Positions 37,444 to 48,842 of a stretch of DNA of 64,000 bases are shown here, in pieces. The stretch spans positions 44,562-108,561 of the forward strand of contig JANWZI010000001.1 of assembly GCA_025054695.1 (NCBI GenBank), written 5' to 3'. The notes beneath the pieces are model-generated. The model did not search any database. It worked only from the letters and a program-made list of their open reading frames with translations, and was not told where the DNA came from. The position numbers were made by a program, and so were the translations under genes. The number at the start of each line of letters is the position of its first letter. Position 1 is the stretch's first letter. The DNA is from Myxococcota bacterium. Lineage in GTDB: Bacteria; Myxococcota_A; Polyangia; Polyangiales; JANWZI01.

Positions 37444-37444
37444 C

Positions 37445-37458
37445 GTTACGTAACGTAA
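37445..37458. promoter_or_regulatory. 14-bp perfect palindrome ACGTTACGTAACGT next to the sigma-factor start codon (candidate operator)
   Basis: cat(37441-37443) a ACGTTACGTAACGT; sits in an unusually AT-rich stretch. Confidence 0.55.
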
Positions 37459-37710
37459 TGTTGATGTCAAGTAGAAAGTCAAGCCGAAGCTGAAAGTTGG
37501 GTGATGTCAACAACTTCCGCTTCATCCGAACCGCGTTCTGGATTCACCGATTCCGGATCATGATTCAACGGGATTGCATTGGTTTTCGACGCCACTGGCC
37601 CCCACATCCGCAAGCGTGCCGCCTCAACGTGGCCAGCAGCGGACCGAAGAACGACTCGAACGCCGCGAATCTTTGACCGCGACGCAATCAAGGCGTCCGA
37701 TTGACCTCCG

Positions 37711-38739
37711 ATGCCCAGCGACGGTACCTGTGCGCGCATGCGTCCTGGGTTCGGTCCCGTCCTGCTCGGGTTGGCGTCTCTCGTGGCATGTGGAGGCGCT
37801 GCCGCCGCGCGCCCCGCAGCGCCGGCCCCGACCGATACCTCGCCCACGCGCCCACCCCCTGGCGCCATGGACGGTTCGTCGCTCGCCGACGCGCCCGTGC
37901 TCCTCCGGCTCCGCCCTCGCGTGGGGAGCGCATACGACGTGCGCTTCGAGATGGATACGCGCACCGAGGGTGCCGAACCGCTCACCACCGTCGTCGAAGG
38001 TTGGCTCCGCGTCGTGCACGTCGACGAAGCGACTCGAAACGTTCGGCTCACCATGGGGCTGCGACGTGTGGCCGGAGGGCCCGCCGGTCGGTCCCCCGCC
38101 TCGTTGATCGACGAGCGGTTGCTTCAGCCGCTGCGGATCTCCTGGACGAGCAACGACAGGGGTCGGCGGGTCGGCGAGCCCGTGATCGAGGGCGCGCAGG
38201 GGCAGACCGCCGAGTTCGCTCGTCAACTGGCCGATCAGATCAGCAACGCGAGCTCCATGGGGTGGCCCGAGCAGCCCGTGCGGCCCGGCGACCGCTGGAG
38301 TCAGGCAATCGAGGACGTTCGCCCCGTTCCAGGCCTCGGCCAGCCGTTGACCCTTCGCGGAACGGCGAACATGTCGCTCGTGGGCGTCGAGCCCGAAGCG
38401 GGCGTGCCCCTCGCCACGATTCGCGGCGACGTCGCGCTCCGCTCGAACGAGGTTGCGGTGCTGGGGGGTCGGATGCAGGTCGTCTCCGAAGCCCGCAGTG
38501 ACCTTCGCGTGTCGCTCGTCGACGGCCTCGCCACGCGAGGTCGAGTCGAAGTCCTGGTCTCGGTCGTGACGCTCGGGGACTCCGGCGAGGGCGTCGGGAT
38601 GATCACCACGATGACGATGAGCCTCTCCGTGTGGCCAGCCGCCGGCCGCGTGACGGCGGCAATCGGCGATCGCGGGCCGGACTCGGGCTCGGTCTTGGAC
38701 TCGGACTCGGGCATCGACTCGGGATCGGACTGGGGCTAG
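37711..38739 (+). CDS. Putative lipoprotein; C-terminus encoded by GAGNCC tract 9
   Basis: MRPGFGPVLLGLASLVACGG lipobox; C-terminus ...AAIGDRGPDSGSVLDSDSGIDSGSDWG* lies in the hexamer tract. Start 37711 or 37738. Confidence 0.75.
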   Translation: MPSDGTCARMRPGFGPVLLGLASLVACGGAAAARPAAPAPTDTSPTRPPPGAMDGSSLADAPVLLRLRPRVGSAYDVRFEMDTRTEGAEPLTTVVEGWLRVVHVDEATRNVRLTMGLRRVAGGPAGRSPASLIDERLLQPLRISWTSNDRGRRVGEPVIEGAQGQTAEFARQLADQISNASSMGWPEQPVRPGDRWSQAIEDVRPVPGLGQPLTLRGTANMSLVGVEPEAGVPLATIRGDVALRSNEVAVLGGRMQVVSEARSDLRVSLVDGLATRGRVEVLVSVVTLGDSGEGVGMITTMTMSLSVWPAAGRVTAAIGDRGPDSGSVLDSDSGIDSGSDWG

Positions 38740-38790
38740 CTCTCGGACTCGGAATCTGGCTCCGACTCGCACTCCGACTCGGGCTCGGAT
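38678..38790 (-). repeat. GAGNCC hexamer tract 9
   Basis: ggactcgggctcggtcttggactcggactcgggcatcgactcggg... on +; flanking genes are both +. Confidence 0.88.
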
Positions 38791-38929
38791 ACAGGCGCAG
38801 GCCCACACCCACGCCCGGATTCCCCCTCGCCTCGCCCCATCGCGATGGCGGCTTCGACGGGACCGGTCGAGAGCGTTACGCTGCTCGTTTCGTGCAGCTC
38901 CGCTCCGTCGTCAGAACGGTCCCATCCGC

Positions 38930-39766
38930 ATGAAGGGCGTCGCTCCGCGCACGGTGCTCCGACTGGGAGGTCGCGAGGGTGCGACCCGCGCCATCGACCG
39001 CGTGACGGTGGAGGAACCGCTCGAGATCCGCATCGCGGGTGAGCCGTTGTTGACGACGCTCCGCACGCCCGGAGACGACCACGCGCTCGCGCTGGGCCTG
39101 CTGCACGCCGAGGGCGTCATTCGTTCGGTCGCCGACGTCGGCACGGTCGTGCACTGTGGCCGGCCGGGCGATCCAGGCTGGGGCAACGTCATCGACGTGC
39201 GCCCGGGCCCCGGTGTCTCGCTCGACGCCGAGCGCATCCGCAGCGCGCGGCGCTCGACGTTGATGACGGGCGCGTGCGGCGTCTGTGGGCGAGCCAGCAT
39301 CGACGAACTGCTCGCGCGGGTCGATCCGCTGCCGGTCGTCGCGGGCAGCGTGCCGCGCGAACGCGTCGTCGAGGCCGTGGAGCGACTCGGGGAGTCCCAG
39401 CGCGGGTTCGCGGCGACGGGCGGCTCGCACGCGGCCGCGGTCTGGTCGACGGACGGCCGCCTGCTTTCCACCGCCGAGGACGTCGGACGGCACAACGCGG
39501 TCGACAAGGTCGTCGGGCTGCTGCTGCGCGATGGCCTGCTGCCGCCCCGCCCGGGATTCGCGAGCCCCGCGTTGCTGGTCGTCAGCGGGCGCGTCGGCTT
39601 CGAGATCGTGCAGAAGGCGACGGTGGCCCGGATCGGCGTCGTGGCCGGCATCGGCGCGACGACGACGCTGGCCATCGACCTCGCGGAACGCGCGGGCCTG
39701 ACGCTGTGCGCCTTCGTCCGCCACGGCCGATGCAACGTCCACAGCCATCCGGAACGGCTCGCATGA
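38930..39766 (+). CDS. fdhD: Formate dehydrogenase accessory sulfurtransferase FdhD
   Basis: TLMTGACGVCGRASIDELL; GGSHAAAVWSTDGRLLSTAEDVGRHNAVDKVVG. Confidence 0.95.
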   Translation: MKGVAPRTVLRLGGREGATRAIDRVTVEEPLEIRIAGEPLLTTLRTPGDDHALALGLLHAEGVIRSVADVGTVVHCGRPGDPGWGNVIDVRPGPGVSLDAERIRSARRSTLMTGACGVCGRASIDELLARVDPLPVVAGSVPRERVVEAVERLGESQRGFAATGGSHAAAVWSTDGRLLSTAEDVGRHNAVDKVVGLLLRDGLLPPRPGFASPALLVVSGRVGFEIVQKATVARIGVVAGIGATTTLAIDLAERAGLTLCAFVRHGRCNVHSHPERLA

Positions 39767-39821
39767 CCGCACGATCCGAAGGCGATCGCGCGCGGCGGAT
39801 GGCCGGCACGGGGCGAGGCAC

Positions 39822-40484
39822 ATGACGCCGGCGCGGACGGCTCTGGCCATCTTGGTCGGAGGGAAGTCGCGCCGGATGGGCGGTCACCCCAAGGGGCTTC
39901 TCGCCGCACCGGGATCGAGCGAGACGCTGCTCGAGCGCCTCGTGCGCGAGGGACGCCGCGCCGAACTGACCCCGTGGCTCGTGGGTCGTGCCGACGCCTA
40001 CGCGGAGCAGTTGCCCGGTGTGCCGCGCGTGCCCGACGCCGCCGCGCCGTGCGGCGGGCCGTGCGCGGGCCTGCTCGGCGCGCTGCAACGAGCCGCCGAC
40101 GATGGTCTCGAGGCCATCGTGCTCGCCGCGTGCGACATGCCGTACATGGACGCCACATGGCTCCGTCGTGTCGCGTGGGTCGCCGGCAACCCAGTAGCCG
40201 TGGCGCCACGCGAACCCGCCGCACGGCGATGGCAACCGTTCCCGTCTCGCTGGAGCGTCGGGGCGCTCCCGACGGTCCGTCGCGCGGTGTTCGAGGGCCT
40301 GCACGACATGCAGCGATTGCTCGATGCCGTGGGCGCGACCGCGCTCGAGGTGTCGCCCGAAGAGCTCGCACGGCTCCGGGACTGGGACGAGCCCGCCGAC
40401 GTCGAGCGAGATACTCGGCCGTCTACTCCCGGTGACGACCGATCGGCGGATCGAGCGGAAACCGCGATCGAGACCGAGACCTAG
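39822..40484 (+). CDS. mobA: Molybdenum cofactor guanylyltransferase (MobA-like)
   Basis: ALAILVGGKSRRMGGHPKGLLAAPG; VLAACDMPYMDATWL; stop codon TAG lies within GAGNCC tract 10 (...AIETET*). Confidence 0.88.
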   Translation: MTPARTALAILVGGKSRRMGGHPKGLLAAPGSSETLLERLVREGRRAELTPWLVGRADAYAEQLPGVPRVPDAAAPCGGPCAGLLGALQRAADDGLEAIVLAACDMPYMDATWLRRVAWVAGNPVAVAPREPAARRWQPFPSRWSVGALPTVRRAVFEGLHDMQRLLDAVGATALEVSPEELARLRDWDEPADVERDTRPSTPGDDRSADRAETAIETET

Positions 40485-40703
40485 TCGGAGTCGGAGTCCG
40501 AGTCCGACGCCGAGGCCGAGTCCGAGTCCGAGACCGACCCGGAGTCCGAGACCGACCCGGACTCCGAGACTTGGTCGGAGTCGGAGTCCGAGTCCGAGCC
40601 CGAGCCCGAGTCCGAGCCCGAGTCCGAGTCCGAATCCGGGCCCGAGACCGACTCTGAGACTTACTCCGTGCCCGAGCGCGAGTCCGCATCCGAGTCCAAG
40701 GCC
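40458..40703 (+). repeat. GAGNCC hexamer tract 10 (41 units, no indels)
   Basis: Hand parse gives 41 consecutive hexamers in perfect 6-bp phase; contains near-copies offset by 90 bp and by 18 bp. Confidence 0.95.
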
Positions 40704-42031
40704 GCTCCGGACTCCAGACCCGAGGCCATCGCGGGGCTGGCGTCCTCGGCGCGCGAGACGAGCGCAGCGACCACCGCGTCGCTCCACACGTTCACCGTGG
40801 TGCGCGCCATGTCGAGCACGCGATCGACGGCGAGGATGAGCCCCACCGCATCGGCGGGCAGGCCCACGACGTCGAGCACGACGACCATCATGACGAGGCC
40901 GGCGTGCGGAATGCCCGCGGCCCCCACGCTCGCGAGCAGCGCGGTCAGCGCGACGGCAAGTTGCGCGCCCAACCCGAGATCGAGCCCGTACACCTGGCCG
41001 ATGAACAGAACGGCCACGGCCTCGTACAGCGCCGTTCCGTCCATGTTCACCGTCGCGCCGAGCGGTAGCACGAACGCGCCGACGTGGGCCGGCATCCCGG
41101 CGCGCTCGCGCGCGCAACGCATCGTGAGCGGCAACGCGGCGTTCGAGCTCGCGGTACCGAACGCGGTCAGCAACGCAGGGGCCATTGCGCGCGCGTGCGC
41201 CCGCGGCGAGCGCTTCGCGACGAGCCAGAGCAACGCGGGCAGCGTACCCGCCGCATGCACCAAAAGTCCGGCGGCGACGACGAGCACGTAGCGGCCGAGT
41301 GCGACGAATGCTTCGAGGCCGGCGCCCGCCGCCGCGTGGAGGACGAAGCCGAAGACGCCAAACGGGGCCAGCGAGACGACGAAACCCGTCATCCGCATGA
41401 CGACCTCGAAGGCCGCGCCGAACCAGTCGCGCATGCGCGCCCCCGCGACGCCCCCCGTGCGAACGACGAACAGGCCGAAGAGCAACGAAAAGAAGATCAC
41501 GGGCAGCATGTCGCCCGACGCGAGCGCCGCGAACGGATTGGACGGAACGAGCGCGCGCAGCTGCCGCCACAGGACCGCACCGACGCCCGTCGGCTGTTCG
41601 CGCACCGACGCGGGAAGCTCGGCGACGCCGAGCGTTCCGGGCTCGATTCCGTCACCCGGTCGCACCAGTTGCACGAGCAGCAAGCCCGTCAGAATCGCCA
41701 GGCTCGTCGTCAGCGCGTACCAGGCGACGGTTCGTGCCCCGAGCCGCCCGAGCCGACGCAGATCGCCGAGGTTGCACACCGCCGAGATGAGGCTCGTGGC
41801 CACCAGAGGCACGACGAGCATCCGCAGCAGCGAGAGAAACAGCCCTCCGAGCTCGTGGCCGGCGTGGGCTACCCAGCGAACGGTCGCGACGTCGATCCAC
41901 CCCGCCCGTGCGGCCCGTTCGAGCGGAAGACCGATGGCGACCGCTGCGACGGCCGCAAGCGCGATCCAGACGTGCAGCCGGCTCCCGCGCCGCTCGTCCA
42001 CCTCGGCCGTTCCCGTACCGGGCGCGCTCAT
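40661..42031 (-). CDS. Dicarboxylate/amino acid:cation symporter (DAACS family)
   Basis: MSAPGTGTAEVDERRGSRLHVWIALAAVAAVAIG...FGTASSNAALPLTMRCARERAGMPAHVGAFVLPLGATVNMDGTALYEAVAVLFIGQ; C-terminus ...SGLESGAALDSDADSRSGTE* overlaps the tract edge. Confidence 0.93.
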   Translation of the reverse strand: MSAPGTGTAEVDERRGSRLHVWIALAAVAAVAIGLPLERAARAGWIDVATVRWVAHAGHELGGLFLSLLRMLVVPLVATSLISAVCNLGDLRRLGRLGARTVAWYALTTSLAILTGLLLVQLVRPGDGIEPGTLGVAELPASVREQPTGVGAVLWRQLRALVPSNPFAALASGDMLPVIFFSLLFGLFVVRTGGVAGARMRDWFGAAFEVVMRMTGFVVSLAPFGVFGFVLHAAAGAGLEAFVALGRYVLVVAAGLLVHAAGTLPALLWLVAKRSPRAHARAMAPALLTAFGTASSNAALPLTMRCARERAGMPAHVGAFVLPLGATVNMDGTALYEAVAVLFIGQVYGLDLGLGAQLAVALTALLASVGAAGIPHAGLVMMVVVLDVVGLPADAVGLILAVDRVLDMARTTVNVWSDAVVAALVSRAEDASPAMASGLESGAALDSDADSRSGTE

Positions 42032-43425
42032 CGCGACGGTCCTCGCTCCCGGCCGAAGCGTGGCTTCGAACCGCCGTTCGACGGCGAGGCCGCCTCGAAC
42101 GCGACCAGGTGCTCCGCGCGCTCCACGCCGCGCCGAAGCTCGCGCCGCGATGCCCTCGCGGCGCCGAGCACCCGCAGCCCCGCATCCGGCGCGAGCCGGA
42201 CGAGCTGCCCGGCCGCGTCCACGCGCGCTCCGCCGACGCACGCGTCGCCCACGAGCAGCACGGCGAGCGCCCCGGGCGCGAGCACCGACCGAATCGCGAC
42301 GAGCACCTCGCGCATCTCCCGATCCCACTGCGCGGCAGCTCGCGGTCCGCCGAGCCGGCGGCGTGCCCCGATCTCGTCGCGTCGCAACGCGGTCGCATCG
42401 ATACCGAGCCACGGATGGCGCAGCTCGTGATGCGCGACGTAGTCGTACGTGCCGCCATACGGCGGGCTCGTGAGCACGAGGTCGAATTGCGCCGCCGGCC
42501 CCAGCGCCTGCCCCAGCCGTCGTGCGTCGCCCTCCACCACGCGCGGATCGGGCGCTTCGACAGGCGCCGCCTCGACCAGTCGCTCCCAGCGGCCAGCCCA
42601 CTCGACGGCGCGCGCGTGAAACAGCTCGGTCGGCAGCCCCTTGCGGATCGTGCGCGCGAACGTGCGGACCGCCGTCTCGGAACGACGGCGCGACACCTTG
42701 AGCAAGATCGCCGAAAGAACGAAGCGAAGCGCCTCGCGGCACCAGGGATCCGCGACGGCCTCGATCTCGGCGTGCAACCCGGCGAGCTCGCGCAACACGT
42801 GCCCTTCGAACCAGCGCGCGAGCGACGGCGCGAGCGGCGCCCGAGCCTCGGCCCGCGCCCGCACCCGTCGAAGCGAAGCGCGCACCACCGCGTCGGCTGC
42901 GTCGAGGAATCGCGCGCGTCTCACCGCATCCGGGCGCGCCGTCTTCAGGCGCGAGAGCCGCACGGCCAGCGGCGACAGGTCCACACCCGCCGCGACGTGA
43001 CCGGCCACGAGCGCCTCGACGAGCACCGTGCCGCTGCCGCAGAACGGATCGAGCACGCGTCGCGAGCCGGGAGCGAACGCGCGCAGCGCCGCGCGCGCGA
43101 CGTCCGGATGCATGCGCGCCGGATACGCGTGCATGCCGTGCGTGAGCCGGTCGGGATCCGGCCCCGCGGCCGCGAGCACCTCGGCGAGCGTCCGCGAGGG
43201 GGCCCCCGAAAGGCTCGGCCGAGCCGGGCCGACGACTCCGCGGAGCGACAATTTCCAGCGCGTGGCGCGCGACCCCGACACCCGCACGTCGGCGCGAGCG
43301 TCCGGACCGTTGCGCCCGCCGTCAAGACGGCCGGGCCCGCGGGGCCGTGGGACTGAGTAGTGCGCCGACTCGAACTCGGGCAAGAGCCTCGACCCGATCC
43401 CGAGCGAGCGTCCGTCGGCCCGCAT
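42028..43425 (-). CDS. DNA methyltransferase (N4/N6, motif I preceding TSPPY)
   Basis: HGMHAYPARMHPDVARAALRAFAPGSRRVLDPFCGSGTVLVEALVAGHVAAGVDLSPLAVRLSRLKT...FDLVLTSPPYGGTYDYVAHHELRHPWLG; stop overlaps the DAACS start (ATGA). Confidence 0.87.
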   Translation of the reverse strand: MRADGRSLGIGSRLLPEFESAHYSVPRPRGPGRLDGGRNGPDARADVRVSGSRATRWKLSLRGVVGPARPSLSGAPSRTLAEVLAAAGPDPDRLTHGMHAYPARMHPDVARAALRAFAPGSRRVLDPFCGSGTVLVEALVAGHVAAGVDLSPLAVRLSRLKTARPDAVRRARFLDAADAVVRASLRRVRARAEARAPLAPSLARWFEGHVLRELAGLHAEIEAVADPWCREALRFVLSAILLKVSRRRSETAVRTFARTIRKGLPTELFHARAVEWAGRWERLVEAAPVEAPDPRVVEGDARRLGQALGPAAQFDLVLTSPPYGGTYDYVAHHELRHPWLGIDATALRRDEIGARRRLGGPRAAAQWDREMREVLVAIRSVLAPGALAVLLVGDACVGGARVDAAGQLVRLAPDAGLRVLGAARASRRELRRGVERAEHLVAFEAASPSNGGSKPRFGRERGPSR

Positions 43426-43468
43426 CCGCGTTCATCGCCGAAGGCGCTCGAGGCGACTCACGTCGTCG

Positions 43469-43885
43469 ATGCCGATCCATCTTGCGCGTCCAGCCATTTC
43501 GCTCGTCACCCTGCTGCTCGTGCCCTGGGTCCCCGCGTGTGGAGGGGGCGACGACGAAAGCCCCGCAGACCGCGTGGGCATCGGGGCGCAGTGCATGCGC
43601 GACGACGACTGCATGCAGAGCGACCAGCGCTGCCTAACGAACTTCCGCGGCGGCTATTGCGGAAAGCGTGACTGTACCGCGGACGCGGACTGCCCTTCGG
43701 GGTCGGCCTGCGTGCGACACGACGACGGCGTGCAGTACTGCTTTCGTCTGTGCACCGACAAGCCCGAGTGCAACCGGCACCGCGATCCCGAGAACGAGGC
43801 CAACTGCGTCTCGTCGATCACGTTCGTCGATCCGGCGCGCGAGGCGGGCTCGACCAAGGCGTGCGTTCCGCCGTCGAGCGGCTGA
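43469..43885 (+). CDS. Cys-rich lipoprotein
   Basis: ISLVTLLLVPWVPACGGGDD lipobox; CMRDDDCMQSDQRCLTNFRGGYCGKRDCTADADCPSGSACV. Confidence 0.8.
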   Translation: MPIHLARPAISLVTLLLVPWVPACGGGDDESPADRVGIGAQCMRDDDCMQSDQRCLTNFRGGYCGKRDCTADADCPSGSACVRHDDGVQYCFRLCTDKPECNRHRDPENEANCVSSITFVDPAREAGSTKACVPPSSG

Positions 43886-43954
43886 CGGATCCTCTCGCGC
43901 CACGCGACCACCCCGCGCTTGCTGCCGCCCTCGTGCTCGGGGCACAGTGCCGGG

Positions 43955-45295
43955 GTGAGCTCGGAGCCAGGTCCGCTGCCGTGGCTCGCGCTGCTGGGGG
44001 CGCTGGGCTGCGTGGCGGCCAATGCGTTTTTCGTACTCGCCGAGTTTGCGCTCGCCAAAGCACGCCCGAGCGCCCTGGAAGCGCGCGCGCGTGCCGGCGA
44101 TCGCGCCGCCGCCCGAGCCCTGTCCGTCTCGCGCGCGCTGGATGCGCACCTGGGCGCCGCACAGCTCGGCATCACCCTGGCCTCGCTCGGCCTCGGTTGG
44201 CTCGGCGAGCCGGCGCTCGCCGGCCTGCTTCAGACCCCCTTCGGGTGGCTCGGCATCGAGCCGGAAACAGCGCATGCCGTCGCCCTCGCGTTCGCCTTCG
44301 CGACGATTTCGCTCCTGCACGTCGTCGTCGGCGAGCTCGTTCCCAAGTCCGTCGCCATCCGTCGCGCCGAGCCGCTCGCCCGCGCCACGGCGGGGCTGCT
44401 TCACGCGTTTCTCATCGTGAGCTGGCCGGCGCTCGCGCTGCTCAACGGCCTTGCGAACCGCATCGTGCGGCTGCTGGGATTCGACACGCCGTCGGATCGC
44501 GAGACGCCCCTCTCGACGGCGGAGCTGCGGCTGCTGGTGCGCGCCTCGCTCTCGGGCGACCCTGCGCTCGAGCGCAAACGCGCGCTCGTCGAGCGGGTGC
44601 TCGTGGCCGGCGACATGCCGGTGCGCGCGGTCATGGTGCCCCGCGTGGACATGGTGGTCGCGCGCGACGACGCCACCGTCGGTGACGTGCTCGCGCTCGT
44701 GCGACAGCACGGCTACAGCCGCTATCTGCTCTGCGCCGACGGCAACCCCGACCGTGTGACCGGCTACGTGCACGTCAAGGATCTGCTCGCCGCCGACCAG
44801 CCGCTCACCCCCGCCGCACGGTTCCGCCGCGACCTGCCGCTCGTGCACGACACGCGAACGGTCGGCGACGTGCTCGATGAGCTGCGCCTGTCGGGCGGCG
44901 CGATGGCCCTCGTCGTCGACGAGTACGGGGGCACGGCGGGGCTCGTGACGCTCGAGGATCTGCTCGAACAGTTCGTCGGCGAGATCCGCGACGAGGGAGA
45001 CACGGGCGAGCCGGAGCCGATCGTACGTCACGCCGACGGAAGCCTGCTCGCCCGCGGCGACGTGCCCGTGGAGGCCCTGGCCATCGAAGGCTTCGAGCGG
45101 CCCGTCGGCTTGCGCGGAGACACGCTCGGCGGCCTGGTCACCTCGGTGCTGGGACGCATCGCACGCCCCGGAGACCGGACGCGCCTCGGAGCGGTCGAGG
45201 TCGAAATCCTCGAGGTTCGACGCGGACGCATCGTCCGCCTCCGGCTGGTGCCTCGTGCCGGCACCGACGCGAGCCAGCAGCCCTCGTCGTCCTGA
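43955..45295 (+). CDS. CNNM/CorC-family hemolysin (DUF21-CBS-CorC_HlyC)
   Basis: [91 protein letters not shown]. Confidence 0.94.
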   Translation: MSSEPGPLPWLALLGALGCVAANAFFVLAEFALAKARPSALEARARAGDRAAARALSVSRALDAHLGAAQLGITLASLGLGWLGEPALAGLLQTPFGWLGIEPETAHAVALAFAFATISLLHVVVGELVPKSVAIRRAEPLARATAGLLHAFLIVSWPALALLNGLANRIVRLLGFDTPSDRETPLSTAELRLLVRASLSGDPALERKRALVERVLVAGDMPVRAVMVPRVDMVVARDDATVGDVLALVRQHGYSRYLLCADGNPDRVTGYVHVKDLLAADQPLTPAARFRRDLPLVHDTRTVGDVLDELRLSGGAMALVVDEYGGTAGLVTLEDLLEQFVGEIRDEGDTGEPEPIVRHADGSLLARGDVPVEALAIEGFERPVGLRGDTLGGLVTSVLGRIARPGDRTRLGAVEVEILEVRRGRIVRLRLVPRAGTDASQQPSSS

Positions 45296-45379
45296 CGGCG
45301 CGCATCGCGCCGCTCGACGGGCCCGAGCACGAGCCTCGACCGGAGGCCCGTCCCGAGAGGGAACCCGGGGCGACTGCCC

Positions 45380-47434
<2,055 letters not shown>

Positions 47435-47631
47435 GCATGGAGCCTAGCCCGAACGCGACGGAATGAAAGCAGCGCACGGCGCGGTGGATCCGGCTCGCCT
47501 TCCTGCCCCGCACTGGGTCTCGAATCGGACCGGGCCTCGGCGTCAGCCCCATCCCGACGGACCGCGACGTCCGCCGCCACTCCCGCTGCCGGCGACCAGG
47601 TGCGATGCCGGCGCCCCGCGTGCGACGGATC

Positions 47632-47659
47632 TTGACAGCGCCCCACATGCTCCTACGCT
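47632..47659 (+). promoter_or_regulatory. Candidate sigma-70-type promoter of the cold-shock gene
   Basis: TTGACA (47632-47637), 16-bp spacer, TACGCT (47654-47659); downstream aggaggg ribosome-binding site just before 47729. Confidence 0.5.
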
Positions 47660-47728
47660 GCGGGCCCGCTCCGGGGGGCCTGGCGTCCGCGGTCGGGCTT
47701 CGTGGGCATGTAGGAGGGAGTTGCAGCG

Positions 47729-47932
47729 ATGCAGACCGGAACCGTGAAGTGGTTCAACAACGCGAAGGGATTCGGCTTCATCAAGTTGCCCGACGGTCCC
47801 GACGTCTTCGTCCACTACAGCCAGATCGCGGGGGATGGCTTCCGTACCCTGCACGAGGGGCAGCCGGTCCGCTTCGTGCTGAAGTCCGGCCCGAAGGGCC
47901 CGTTCGCGGAAAACGTGGAGAAGCTCGGCTGA
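47729..47932 (+). CDS. csp: Cold-shock protein
   Basis: [54 protein letters not shown]1/RNP2 motifs. Confidence 0.97.
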   Translation: MQTGTVKWFNNAKGFGFIKLPDGPDVFVHYSQIAGDGFRTLHEGQPVRFVLKSGPKGPFAENVEKLG

Positions 47933-48044
47933 GCCGCTCTCCGCGGCTCTGAACGAGTCACCCCACGGCGGCTCGGGCGCACCGGCCGGTGCGGCCGGTC
48001 GGTCCGAGGAGTCGTCCAACCGCCCGTCGCCCGGTTGCGTCCGG

Positions 48045-48755
48045 TCAGCGGCGGCGAGGCCCGAACGCGATCTCCTCGAGCCGAGCGAGATCGGTGACCT
48101 CGATGAGATCGGGGCTGACACGCAGGGCGCCCGCCCGCTCCAGGTACGAGAGCGCGCGCGAGATTTCCTCGCGAACCGTGCCGAGGCGACCGGCCACCGT
48201 TTCGGTGGTCAGGTCGCGCACGAGCTGGCTCGCATCCTGCCCGCGGGAGGCGCGCCGCGCCACGAGCGTGCACAGGAACGATGCCAGGCGCGCGGGCACG
48301 GTGCGAAGCGACAGGTCGGCCACCAGTTGCATGGTGCGATCCGCGCGATGCGCGCGCAGGTCCACGAGAGCGCGCAGCAGCGCCGGACTGCGCTCTCCGA
48401 TCGCGGCCAGCAATCCATTGGCGACGAGCAGCACGCTCGCGGCGCGCATGGCGACCGCGTTGACCGCGTACGTGCCGCCATCGAAACGGACCCCCTCGAC
48501 GATGGGCCTGCCCGGTCGGGCCAGGTACAGGATCTGCTCGCGGCCGTCGCGCCCGCTGCGCGTGAGCTTGATCTCGCCGGTCCGAACGACGAACAGACCC
48601 TCCGCGCGCTGCCCCTCCGCGAACAGAAGGGCCCCCCGCGCGAGTTTCCGAAGGTCGGCGCCGGCCGCCATCGCCCGCAGGTCGGACGCCGGGAGGTCCT
48701 GAAGGATCGGAACGTCCCGCAGCAGTTCGTCGGCCGTTCGCGGCGCGATGCTCAC
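48045..48755 (-). CDS. Crp/Fnr family transcriptional regulator
   Basis: LRKLARGALLFAEGQRAEGLFVVRTGEIKLTRSGRDGREQILYLARPGRPI; HTH VAGRLGTVREEISRALSYLERAGALRV. Confidence 0.92.
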   Translation of the reverse strand: MSIAPRTADELLRDVPILQDLPASDLRAMAAGADLRKLARGALLFAEGQRAEGLFVVRTGEIKLTRSGRDGREQILYLARPGRPIVEGVRFDGGTYAVNAVAMRAASVLLVANGLLAAIGERSPALLRALVDLRAHRADRTMQLVADLSLRTVPARLASFLCTLVARRASRGQDASQLVRDLTTETVAGRLGTVREEISRALSYLERAGALRVSPDLIEVTDLARLEEIAFGPRRR

Positions 48756-48842
48756 GAGGGCATCCTACCCGCGCCTCGCCGTGTGCGAAGCCCCCGCCCA
48801 GCCGCCTCGCGTCGGTGCGCGGTGGCATACTGCGGCCGCCCA

